From the NCBI RefSeq assembly GCF_032062135.1, contig NC_092858.1:169714725-169778724 (forward strand): a stretch of DNA of 64,000 nucleotides, in the 5' to 3' direction. The stretch is from Pyxicephalus adspersus (lineage: Eukaryota > Chordata > Amphibia > Anura > Pyxicephalidae). The position numbers were made by a program, and so were the translations under genes. Position 1 is the stretch's first letter; the number at the start of each line of letters is the position of its first letter. This document shows, piece after piece, positions 1 through 18,695 of this stretch. Under the pieces are notes generated by a model. It did no database searches. It saw nothing but the letters and a program-made list of their open reading frames with translations, and was not told where the DNA came from.

Positions 1-294
1 GTTTGACACCCCTGTTCTATAACTTTGATGTAATCGTCGGTATATATGTTCCTACTCTGTATGGCAATTGGCATTCTTTAGAATAAGTCCAGCATGTGCC
101 GCCATGGCTTCCATTATCTCTCAATATATGTCCACTTCAAGAAAATGACTGAAGTGATGGGTTTCCTATATATACTATTCATAGATAACCAAAGCATTGC
201 TGGCCATGCAGAAATCTTCCCTATATACAAGTTGTATGCAGCACAGGAATGTTCTTACTAAATAGCTAAATGCTTTTACCTGTTTCCTTGTTAG

Positions 295-3200
295 CTGTTT
301 GGCTGTGGCTCTGTAGCTCAGATGGAATTGAGTGGTTTTGCAAAAGCGCAGTTCCTGAGTGTCAACATGGCGTTTGGATTTGCAGTGACGGCTGGGGCCT
401 ACGTCTGCGCTGGAGTGTCAGGTGAGCTGCTAGCGGATCATGCCTCTATGTATTTACCAGCTCCAACTCTGCTTACTGCACATTTAACAATTTATATTGT
501 TCCAATCTTAAGGTGCCCTACTGCAACAACAATGTAAAAAATCTGCCAGCATTGTAATCATCTTATAAATTTATTGGACATAGGATCCCAAAAGCTTGAA
601 TTGTTTTAATAACTCAAGTTGGCCAATAAAGGGAATTGCAGGGAAATAACAAACTTTCTGCGTTACCCTATCAGACTCTACTGCTCCAGTGATCGGATCC
701 CAATATACAGGTGAACATGGCCACACTTACAGGCTGTTTGAGACTCTGCAATATATGGATGTAAAAGACTATTTTCTGAGTTTAGGTCCCATTCACATGT
801 TTGCAGTAGTGAACATTGTGCGCCATTCAATGTAATGGCCACCCCTATGCACCAACGTTGCATTGGACCAGTAAGAATTCAGCAGTCTAGAATTTGATCC
901 ATTGTGGATGCATCAGGCAGCTGATTTAAATCGGCTGCTTTAATGCCATATACATAATGTGTATTAATGACCACACAATGGACAGCCCTTTGTGTATAAA
1001 TACTATACACAATATATATCCTAATGTATTTTGCACCAACCTCTGTAGAAGGAACCGGGACACCTGACAGGTATAAGGCAGCTTAGGTGATTGGATATTG
1101 GGAGATTGTCAAATTGGGGTTTCTTCAAATCAATGATTCAACTTTGCTTTTTATTAAAGTTTATTTTTGTACTCGGTACTGCTAATAATATCTGCTCATA
1201 TTACCATCCTGAACCCATCTGCACATCGGATATATGGGGTGTGATAAGAAGTCCTAAACCAAATAAACCTGTACGACATGCAGATCATTGCTGTGTGTAT
1301 ATAATAGATTTCCTGCCATTCACTTGTTAGCTCAGGCTATAAAAGCTTACCCAAACCCTTGAACAGCTAGTGTTTGGTAAGTGCTTACAGCCGGGGATAA
1401 CTAGGGAACTCCGATGACCTCAGTAATGCCCTGCATACCTTCTGTTCTAGCTTAATGGCTTCATGCATTGGGAAGAATGTTCTAGCCTAATGGCTTCATG
1501 CATTGGGATGAATGTTCTAGCCTAATGGCTTCATGCATTGGGAAGAATGTTCTAGCCTAATGGCTTCATGCATTGGGATGAATGTTCTAGCCTAATGGCT
1601 TCATGCATTGGGAAGAATGTGACATCTTGCAGTAAGAGAACATAAGAGGATCCCACTGGCATTGAGCTTGCTAGTACACTGAGCAAACAAAGTTGAGGGG
1701 TGATTCAGGATTCTGCAATAATAAATATATTTCTGCCCAACACAATGTTTTGTATATCCAGTAATGCACTAGATGCCTTCACAATTCAATGTTCATGTGT
1801 TCAGTCATCTTCGGATTTTAAGTCAACCAGTCATATAATCCACAGGCGCCCATCTCAACCCAGCGGTGTCGCTTTCCATGTATCTCCTCCAGAAGATGAC
1901 TTGTAGGATGATGCTGGTATACTTCTTGGCTCAGTTCCTTGGTTCCTTCATTGGGGCAGGTCTGGTCTTTGCTCTGTATTTTGGTAAGAATTACATACCA
2001 TTGTAGCTTTAAGTAATCAGTGAAGCTGAAGTATAATGCTTCCAAAGGACTTTGTTATTACAGAAGCAGTAATATGGAAATGTTGTATGGGCCTTTAGTA
2101 TAAAGGTTTCTCATACTGTAAGCTATTTGAAACATTGATAAATAATAATAAATAAAACATTTCAATCATCTTATTCTGAGAGCATGCACTATCAGTCTGT
2201 GCTGGATTCTTCCATAGCCAAGTTCAGCATAGTTACCATTGGTAAAACACGGTCATCTACAAATTCATGTGGATTAGGTTGTTGACTCCTCACTCTGACT
2301 TCTATGTACCTGAAACAACATTGGTTGGGAAACTAGTATGTCCCGTTCTATGGATCTGTAACTCAAATACTAGAAAAAGGGCACTACCCTTCTAACGGGC
2401 TGTTAGCAAGCAGTCAAGCTGGTTTGATCCTTGTCCTTGGTATGCCGAGTGACTATAGTATCTGATCAGGTTAGCTGGGTAAAGAGGTGTAGGGGCAAGT
2501 AAAATAGAGAAACAGCTGGACTTGGGATGGTTGGTTCACAAATGGAAATTGTTTGAAAAGAAGAGAAGAAAACAATCTTTTTTTTGTGGACCAGGCATGG
2601 ACAAACTATGGCCCGTGGGCCTAATATGGCCCAATTGTGATGTTTCTCTGGCCCTTTAGGTGATCCACAGCTCTAGCCGATGCCACCCGAATCAGGAGAA
2701 GGACCCCGCTGGGGGGGTGCACCGGCCAGAGCCGCAGAACACGTCCCCCAGATCTGAGCCTGCGATGGGAGAGTGGGCAGGTTGTGTGCAGTGACATGGC
2801 CTGCCCATTCTACCATCACAGGCCCTGAGCTTGTTCAGTGGTGTCATGATGGCATAACCCTGCCCACTCTCCCATTTCAGAAACCATTTCAAAATTATTT
2901 CAGATTGTGGCCCCTGACTAAAAAAGTTTGCCCACCCCTGCTGTAGACTAGTTTGTGTGGATGTTCACGCTAATTAAACAGATGTCATATGGCAAGTATA
3001 AATTTGTAGTGGGCTCCAAAGATGATAATGGATGGTATAGGTATGTATACCGGTCCTTTCTGAGGTTATACTTCAATACCAGGAAAGGATTTCTGATAGG
3101 TAGTATACTTAAGTTGGACTCTTCGGCTGTAACAAGCTTTAGCCACGTATGGCTTGAGTATTGATATTTTAATGAATCATACACGGGTAAGAAGCAAATC

Positions 3201-6200
3201 TTGGAAGCTTTAGCCCATTTGTGTTGGTTTCTAGTGGGAAACACATGGAGCCAGTCAGGAAAAGGACCACAAAATGGAAATACATATTGTACATCATACA
3301 GATTTCCCAAACCTTTCTAGTAAACCTTGAAGGAGGTTTTAGTAAGGTACGTAGGAGGCATGCTGTGTTAACACATTTTCTTAAGGCATATTACTGGCTG
3401 AGAAATGTAATGCTGAACAATACAAGGAACTTTATTTTGGGTCTAGGTCAAAGGTCTAGGCTTTGGAACTCCTCAAAGAAAAGGAGGATCAGAGTTCCTG
3501 AATGTGTTACTAGTCTCTTCAGTAGAATGTAAGGAACCTGATGTCCCTTTCTGGGAAAGAACATGACTTCAGTTTTTCAGGATACTCTTGTTAGCAACTC
3601 AATAGTCTAAAGGGCTTCTTGATGTTGCTTCACGATTAATAGGCTACCTAGAGGAACAGAAGTTTATGCACCTCAAAAAAAAAAAAAAAATGACTTTAAA
3701 GTCTTTTTTATGTCTTCTCCAAGGCTGCATGGTTAGTAAACAGGTTTGAGTCCAAATCCACTTAAAATCTAAATATTTTGAGATGGCATTGGATTTTAAG
3801 TTTGAGTCGGATAGGACAGATAGGGCTAAATATAGAACAGGAACAGAAATGGTTCCCAATGGAAATGGCCTGCACTAGGACAGTATATAAACTCAATATA
3901 GTATAGTAATAAAGCCTGTTGTATGTATTTGGTGTTGCCATTATTTTCTTTTCATGTGATGCAGATGCTCTGCATGCATACAGTGGCGGTAACTGGACAG
4001 TGTCTGGGACCCAAGCAACAGCGGGGATATTTGCTTCGTACCCCTCAGAACATCTAAGTGTTCTTAATGGATTCACAGATCAGGTGAGGTTTTGTATGGT
4101 GGAATTTTTTTTTATGGAAGTAGCTTTTATGCAGAGATAACTCTGGTCTTTACGAATTCTGTCTCTCATATGGTCTTAATGGATGAGCGAAATGGAGGAT
4201 CCTTTGTTTATCTTGGTCCAGATGAGAGGAAGCCGTACAAATGGATTACCATGAGCAAATTGGTCTATGGCTTGCCTTTACTATGGAAGGACAAGACCTT
4301 CTTCTGAAGTTCCTTTATTCTTGGAAGTATGTAGTATGCTCTTTTCATGGTTGAATCTTCTGTTGACATTCTACATTTTCTGGTCCAGGTAATTGCCACC
4401 GCTGCCTTGATGGTCTGTATACTTGCCATAATAGATGAATCAAACAATGCTGCTCCTCGAGGTCTTCAACCATTTGTGATTGGGTTGGTGGTTCTTCTGG
4501 TTGGTCTATCAATGGGTTTCAACTGTGGGTACCCAATCAATCCTGCCAGAGACCTGGCACCTCGTATCTTCACTGCAATGGCTGGCTGGGGCCTGGAAGT
4601 CTTTAGGTAATTTTACTGTCCTTTTTACTTGGTTCTATTATAATTGTATTGACCCCCATGCTTTTCCAATGGATCCTAGAAAATATTCTTATGCCACGAT
4701 GTCATTTAAATGTTTTACCAAAATTTATAAAACTTTCATCTAAGAAACTTACTTTTTCAAATTGAAAAAATGTAATTCTGGGTTAACATGATTTGTCTAT
4801 TAAGACTGCACATGGACTGTACCCAGCACAGCTGTCTTCACATTTCTTGGTATTAGAAGCTTGGGTAATGCAGGGAGTCTACATATCTTTCCTGAAAGGC
4901 CTTCAGCATCTATACAAGAAGTGTTTTCCATGGAGTTGGTTATTAAAACCAGTTTTATGCCCTGGTATAACTTTTTTAATATTTTCAAGATTAATATTTT
5001 ACTCTACTTGTCATGTATTTGCTGAAAATGTTATGTTATCCATTTACATATGGCAAGGAGTTTGCCCCTTTTTAATGCAATAGGGAGCAAAGCATGAATG
5101 TGGATATTGCCAAAAGGATACGGCGATCGAATGGTGCTTCTTGATCAATATCTGATGCTTCAAAATTGTTAATAATGCATTTTAGGTACATTTTGCACTT
5201 GCAAATTTAATTTAAACTATTTTTAGCATGTATGCATTCTTATGACAATAATAAAAAGCGCTCTCCAGGTCTAAAGTCACACAGGATGCCACAACCCAAA
5301 TGAACATGATAAATGGAAACAAACTTTTTTTTTTTAGTCATCAATTAATACTTGTGTTAAACAGCTGTCATTATGACAAAATTGCTATGTGAGAAATAAC
5401 CATTTCTAATGATATTACAAAATATACAGTAGTGTCAATGGCATGTCTCCACCTTTAACTTATCTCCATGCTTTTCAGGAGCATACAATCAATGCAGATC
5501 ATATGACTTAGTGAGAGAATGCAACTGATTAGTCAAATCAGTCGGTCCCAGCCTCAAATCTCATTCAGAGCAAGCAACCACAGACCTGAAGAGCGGAGAA
5601 GACCAGGCAAGCTGCAATGCCAAAATTTGTTCTCAAATTATCTACAGCCACATCCACTTCAACAGTCGGGACAGCTTTTGTAATAATCGCCTTCTGTGGT
5701 TGCGATTGAGAATGTGACTGAATTGACAAATGATCAGTGACATTGTATCACTAATACATATGATCTCTGTTCATTACATACTCCTAAAGAAACTTTTTAC
5801 CATGAATTGCATTAAGGTAGAGATGTGATTGATGCTACTGTACAGTATTTTGTAATATAATTTTGATGTTATAAGTGAGTGGTGTCATAATGAAAGCTGG
5901 TTTTAACATTAGTGTGGTAATGGATATCCATCTAAAAAAAAAAAAAAAACCTTTAATGTATGTATTTTATTGCGTTCATGTAATTCACAGTAGCTCCCAG
6001 GCTATACGCCAATCAGGTTTGAAGGGTTACAAAGGGCTTCCAGTCTGGGAGTTTGCAGATACAGACACACACTTACCTAAAGACAATAGATAAAAAACCT
6101 AGTTGGAGGGTTTGGAGAAAATAACTTTATTTTGGTAATTGGCTTCTAGGCTTCATCATACTACAGAGTTGATTAATGCAAAACCTGTGCTCAGACAGTT

Positions 6201-6410
6201 TTCTAAAGGGAACTTTTTATTTTTTGCAGAGCTGGTGGATGCTGGTGGTGGGTGCCAGTGCTGGGACCAATGGTAGGAGGAGTGGTGGGTACCCTGATTT
6301 ATGAACTGCTCATTGGAATTCATCACCCTGCTCAACACCAGACAGAAGAACCAGTAGAGGATGGTGGGAACCACCACAGACACTATGAACTGGTTCAGTC
6401 TCAAGCTTAA
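295..6410 (+). CDS. aqp10: Aquaglyceroporin, AQP10-like (5' partial, exons 2-6)
   Basis: Five exons join in phase: 295-421, 1846-1983, 3965-4083, 4389-4606 and 6230-6410 (TAA). Their lengths (127, 138, 119, 218) are, as I recall them, those of the corresponding AQP3/7/9/10 exons. All have AG/GT borders. The first NPA box is in exon 3 (HLNPAVSL). The second is in exon 5 (YPINPARDL), where the Asp after NPAR marks a glycerol-conducting channel. Exon 4 carries an N-glycosylation sequon, NWT, after GG, matching the GGNLTV of human AQP10, and this is why AQP10 is preferred over AQP3 or AQP9. The last exon has the WWWVP start of helix 6 and a short tail ending ELVQSQA. The protein should conduct water and small solutes such as glycerol through the plasma membrane. 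Exon 1, with the start codon and first helix, is not in the window. AQP3 or AQP9 paralogues remain possible. Confidence 0.85.
1444..1618 (+). repeat. 35-bp minisatellite, 5 copies
   Basis: Five head-to-tail 35-base units lie in the intron after aquaporin exon 2. The unit contains TTCTAGCCTAATGGCTTCAT. Units alternate between GGGAAGAAT and GGGATGAAT endings, so the array looks like a 70-base dimer repeated about 2.5 times. Confidence 0.9.
2590..2945. mobile_element. hAT-type non-autonomous DNA element (degraded)
   Basis: The ends are imperfect inverted repeats: AACTATGGCCC on the left and GGGGCCACAATC with AAGTTTGCCCACCCCTG on the right. This is the pattern of short hAT-family elements (cf. 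the 'caaactttttggcaggggcc' class). No transposase is present. It lies in the intron between aquaporin exons 3 and 4. Confidence 0.45.
5505..5755. repeat. Possible inverted-repeat element in aquaporin intron 5
   Basis: A left arm near 5515-5583, ending GCAACCACAG, resembles the reverse complement of a right arm near 5692-5750, beginning CTGTGGTTGCGATTGAGAA. The resemblance is imperfect. It may be an old short DNA transposon. The rest of this intron (4607-6229) shows nothing else recognisable. Confidence 0.3.
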
Positions 6411-6904
6411 CCCGCCAGTAATGGTTTGAAAGAGCCTTCTGGACATTGAGGTGGCTCTAACCGAAAGCCATACTTGTCCTAGAAGCTATTAATTTGCCTG
6501 ACTTTTTTTTTTTTTGTCTCAGTAATTGTGTTTTTAATTTTTTTTACTTGGGGGGGAAAAAAAAAAAAAAAAAATCAACCCCCCCCTGCAAGCAAAGACA
6601 GGAGTAATGCTATGCAAGAGACTCTAACTTACAGCAGCCAATTGGAAAGCATGTGGACTCCATGACCCGAAATCTGATGCTCATTGGGTATAGGAAGTCA
6701 TTGTTAACATTCCTTCTATGTGGTTTTAATTTTAATCATATACAAACTAAAGTCTACACTTTTTTTGTTGCTGTAGTATTTACATTTTAACTTTGTATTG
6801 GGCTTTGTAAAGCTGTTACAGCTGGGTTATTGTGCGGGATAAATTGTTATATTTCTTATGGCTGTGAAAGGTTTTTTGAATTTTTAGTCTTTTGTATTCG
6901 GTCA

Positions 6905-6910
6905 AATAAA
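6905..6910 (+). terminator. Poly(A) signal of the aquaporin gene
   Basis: A canonical AATAAA lies 495 bases after the aquaporin stop. The 3'UTR before it contains T-rich and A-rich runs near 6503-6575. Cleavage is expected about 10-30 bases further on. Confidence 0.6.
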
Positions 6911-6925
6911 GCCAAAATGAAACCT

Positions 6926-7960
6926 AAACAATGTGTGCCAATGGATTACCTAGCTGGAGATGCAGATCTGTTCTCAATTGCTTAGCCGAATATTTTTCCT
7001 TACCAAAAAATGTTTGGTTGGCATTGTGGGGCTCCTTGATTAAACATTTTGACCCCCTGGCTTCTAATTGATCCCAGCAGAAATTGGAAGGTTGGTGGGT
7101 TGGTGGGTCTTTTCTGTCCAGTCATTACATGGCCTTGTTCTGATCATCCGGATGCAGCATCTTCTATCTAACACAGCCATTCTCAACTAGGGTTGGGTGA
7201 AGCCGGGAGGTTGGCAGGGGGGTCCCCATGAGAAAGTGTCTGCATAGTTCAGGGCCAACACTTCTTAGCAGAGCAAGCTCAATTATACAAGGACATTTTA
7301 GCTGGCTGTACAGAGGAATCCTACTGGCAACCAATACAAAATGTGTTCTTTTTAATCATTTTAGAGGCCAGTGTGCCTTAAGAGTAATTAAAGATAAAAA
7401 AAAATATATATATATAATTTTTTTTGTTTGGTTGTTGCAGAAAGGACAGCCCATGTCTGCAATTTAAATATTTCAGTCTATCCTTGCTGTGGCAGCAAAA
7501 CTTCCATGTTAAGTCTCCTGGGGTTCAGGTATTTGGCCAGGTTGAAATAATGTCCCTTCTGTGTGCCTAGTTAACTCGTGCTTGTCTGCTGGGGCTGTAC
7601 TGGGATACCCGGCATTCTTTAGAGGAGGTAGGTATGTATTATTGCAGAAGGAACATTGCCTGTCACTTTGGCCTGCCTGCTTAAAGAGGTTTTCACTTTT
7701 GATGTAAAGAGCAGCCTCTAACACAAGCAGCTAGTCATATTAGTAAAAATTACAGTATTACCTGTGAACATACAAAAGAAATTGTTGGTCACAGAGGGAC
7801 ACTTTCTACATGAAACTGCTTCTTGACTATACAAACATGGCTCCTACGCTACAATATAGGCACCACCAGTCTTTTTTGTGTTGACAATTGTCAGGTCTTT
7901 GGAACAAAGACCTTGTACATGGGTAAGATGATCTGAAAATCTGATGCCCAACATAAAAAA
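6926..7960. other. Intergenic space between aquaporin and GTPBP8
   Basis: This is the space between two genes that point toward each other: the aquaporin 3' end on the left and the GTPBP8 3' end on the right. No coding exon, RNA gene or clear repeat was recognised. The only low-complexity stretch is an A/AT run near 7397-7425. Confidence 0.5.
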
Positions 7961-7971
7961 ATATGAAAACC

Positions 7972-7977
7972 TTTATT
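7972..7977 (-). terminator. Candidate distal poly(A) signal of GTPBP8
   Basis: TTTATT on the plus strand reads AATAAA on the minus strand, about 1.1 kb beyond the GTPBP8 stop. Two nearer candidates are at 8404-8409 and 8362-8367. The sequence does not show which is used. The 7978-9118 interval is therefore probably all or partly 3'UTR, and nothing else was recognised in it. Confidence 0.35.
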
Positions 7978-9118
7978 TCAAAACATGAACAATTATATTT
8001 TAACATTTTTGTACAGTATAATCTAATATCTATAACCCTTGTTGTCAGACTAGGATTGCTACCACAGCAGGGGGTAAATAGTGGGGTGATGCCACCTAAC
8101 ATGCCAGTATGTTTTTGGTGTGGTAGGATCAAACCTTAGACACTATAACTGTGAGGAAACAATTCTAGCCCATGTGACAACTAGAACTGCTATAAATATT
8201 CAAACTAGTGATAAATGATAATTTAAAGACTTTCGTAAAACTTTTTGTATGCACTGATCTTATTAAAGCTGAAGTTTAAATGCACAAGGCCCACAGCATG
8301 GAGCTGTTAATGAGGCCTCTTGTAGACTTTGCATAAAAAATTAAGTGAAATGTAAGCAAACTTTATTAGAATTTATGACAAGTTTAGATCCTATGACAGG
8401 TTTTTTATTACAGACTGATGTTGCTGCAACATTGAAATCCCAAATGTTAAAATTGCCATGAGCAAAAAAGGTTGGGAAAAATCTTCCTATAGAGAAAATG
8501 TTTAAGGAGCCTTCATCTTACTTCTGGTTGCTCCTTCAGCACAGGAAAAATTACCCAATTCAACACTTCCCTTTCCAGCAATACATGGCACACAAACTGC
8601 ATTTGTGCTAAATATATTTGTGACTCTCTAAAATGTCAACCTATACTATGAAGCAGTCAGCCTCTTGTCTTCCATTAGGCCAGTTAGGTCAAATAAAGTA
8701 CAACACTGTGACTGATAGTAACACTGTGATGACATCCATCCTTGCTTGCAAAGGAAACCATTGTGGTAAGCAACTGGCACGAATTACCTTTCATAGTCCC
8801 AAAACTTTCTGAAGTTCCTTATATAAGTGACAAGTCTTTAATGAATGTCCAGTAGATTTTTCGCTGTAGGTGATTCCTTTACTATATCAATGGCTTGAAA
8901 TCCACCAAACCCATCATAGAGAGAACACAAGACATGAATCTATTAAGTTTGAAATGGACAGTGTGTGACCCTGTGTTTGATTATCTCCCTGCATCTTACT
9001 AAACAATACCATAGGACCCCACTTTAGAACACTGTGTCCCATTACTTTGGTCTTGTAGGATAACACTAGTGAGCACTCTTTGAACCTCCAATGGCTATAG
9101 TAACATGCTTTGGGGGCA

Positions 9119-16730
<7,612 letters not shown>

Positions 16731-17035
16731 GGTGCAGCTACAGGGGAATAAAAGATTGAAAGAGGGAGAATTATTAAACAGAAGGGAGCATATTATATTT
16801 AAAATATTGGGTAAATGATTTAGGAATCAGAGGAAGCAATATCAGTCCAGGAGAGGAGTCGGCACAATTGTACAAGATTAAAGGGAAGGCTGCAGATTTA
16901 AACTAGCACATGGTGATCCTGCTCCTTGTTCAGTTACTTCCTGTTTTAATATGACTAGGTGACAACCCTATGTCTCTTGTTGGTCTATGTTGTCACCATC
17001 ACAAAACCGCCTGCAACCATGGCGGCAGTGCATAT

Positions 17036-17100
17036 TGACTGTGCTTTGTAATATGTTGGCGCCATATAAATCCTGTTTATTAATAATAATAATAGACAGG
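17036..17100 (+). repeat. LINE/SINE 3' tail fragment
   Basis: TGTAATATGTTGGCGCCATATAAATCCTG followed by TTTATTAATAATAATAATAG: only the shared tail of the LINE/SINE pair remains. Confidence 0.55.
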
Positions 17101-17439
17101 AAGTTGCTGAACAAGGTCTGAACAGAAGCAGATTCAACAAAGCAGTAAAAGGAATTTAAGAATGGAAATAGTTTATAATACATAGGGCTTTAAATGTCCT
17201 TTGGTTTAAAGAAGATCAGTGTGACAATGACCTAGAGGAGGCAGAAAGATCAGAAATGTCAATGGCTTACAAAACAATGCAGCCTCTGGATCACCATGAC
17301 AACAAGGAATATATTCTATACTACAAGGAATACTCAGCTATTGCAGAGCTGTGACACCCGGTGAGAACCCCTTACTGCCCATCACACATTCACATCTCAC
17401 CTCAGACTTTAGTGTCACCTGACCCATTCTCAGCACATG

Positions 17440-17640
17440 GCTGCGTTCCAAGCCTCGTTATGAAAAAGACGGCCTACTCTATTGCCCAATCATTGATTTT
17501 CCTTGTATTATAGCTTCGTGATTGGTTACTATCCCTATCGCACTCTAGAAGCCGGATGTGAAGGCGACATTCGCTATTAGCCAATCCAATTTGAGAACTA
17601 GCTAAACACTAGAGGACAAATATTTTTCACATATGATGTA
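17440..17640. promoter_or_regulatory. Probable bidirectional promoter of GTPBP8 and GPR89
   Basis: This lies between the divergent GTPBP8 (minus) and GPR89 (plus) genes. It holds CCAAT-type boxes in both orientations: GCCCAATCA near 17484, ATTGG at 17521-17525, and CCAATCCAAT at 17581-17590. It also has an ETS-like GCCGGATGTG at 17551-17560. There is no clear TATA box. The assignment is inferred from position and motifs. The rest of 16731-18472 contains a LINE tail fragment (17036-17100) and otherwise nothing recognised. Confidence 0.4.
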
Positions 17641-18472
17641 TCCACTTTGCAGCCATTTTTCTTTAGCACAATCTCTATTACTTTTAATGAACTTGTAGCT
17701 CATGAAGCTCATCATATAATTGACACTCGCCGCCGAAAATGAAGACAATCTGTAGGTCATTTGTATAACATCTTTTTTCTCTTGCGGAGTGTGGATGGTG
17801 TGCCAGGTGTGATAGGAAGAGATGAAGTGACAGTGTGTAGCAGGTCAGTGCAGTGTATGATAGAACTCTGATAGAGATACATTGTAACAACCTGCTGCTA
17901 ATGTCTAATAATGACACATATATTATCATGTTGGTTATTATTGTCTGGCATTGAGTTCTGGGACAGGGGAGCTGCAATGGATCAAAATGTCTGAAATTTA
18001 GCTGAATTCCCAGGGATAAAACACATACTGTCTCTCTGGTTCCATTTTGGGATTTGCACAGCTCCAATAAAAAAGCAGAAGACCTGACTTTCCTTCAGGA
18101 ACACATAAAGGTCTTGCACTTCCCCTTGCTTCTGATTGGTTAATGAAAGGAAAAGCGGCAGACTGATGAGCTCATCTCTCTGCTCCCTCAGCCCATCAGG
18201 AGTTCTTTTCATGCCTTGGTAATAGGTGCTCAGCACTGAAGGTGTTATGTCTGATTGGGAGGGGGTGGCAGAAGAGTTCCTCTATCTTTTATTCACCCAT
18301 AACTTGTTCTTTACTTCCAGACTGCCATGCAATTTTTTTGTTATCTCACTTAGATTGTGATTTTATTTTGTTTTATCCTCCAACTTGTTTGATGTACAGA
18401 ATACTTCCTGTGTACTCCTTGTAGTTTGTCACCATCTAATAGTGGCGTGTTTCTCTTATTTGGTCTTCACAG

Positions 18473-18635
18473 TTGCTGTTCTTTGGCTTCGGCTGGCTGT
18501 TTTTTATGCGTCAGCTCTTCAAGGACTATGAGGTGAGTTTGACTTGTGAGGACAGTGAGGTGGGAATTCCGCACATTTGACTAATTGTATAGAAGGTTTA
18601 CTGACACCTACGAGAACTAATCTAATATATATAAA

Positions 18636-18695
<60 letters not shown>

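Noticed and set aside
2948..3310. 120-codon minus-strand open frame
   Set aside because: It sits in an aquaporin intron with no splice partners or recognisable domain; consistent with chance in AT-rich DNA.
18248..18424. ATG-started frame as GPR89 exon 1
   Set aside because: It has no similarity to the known GPR89 N-terminus and no suitable in-phase donor joining to 18473.
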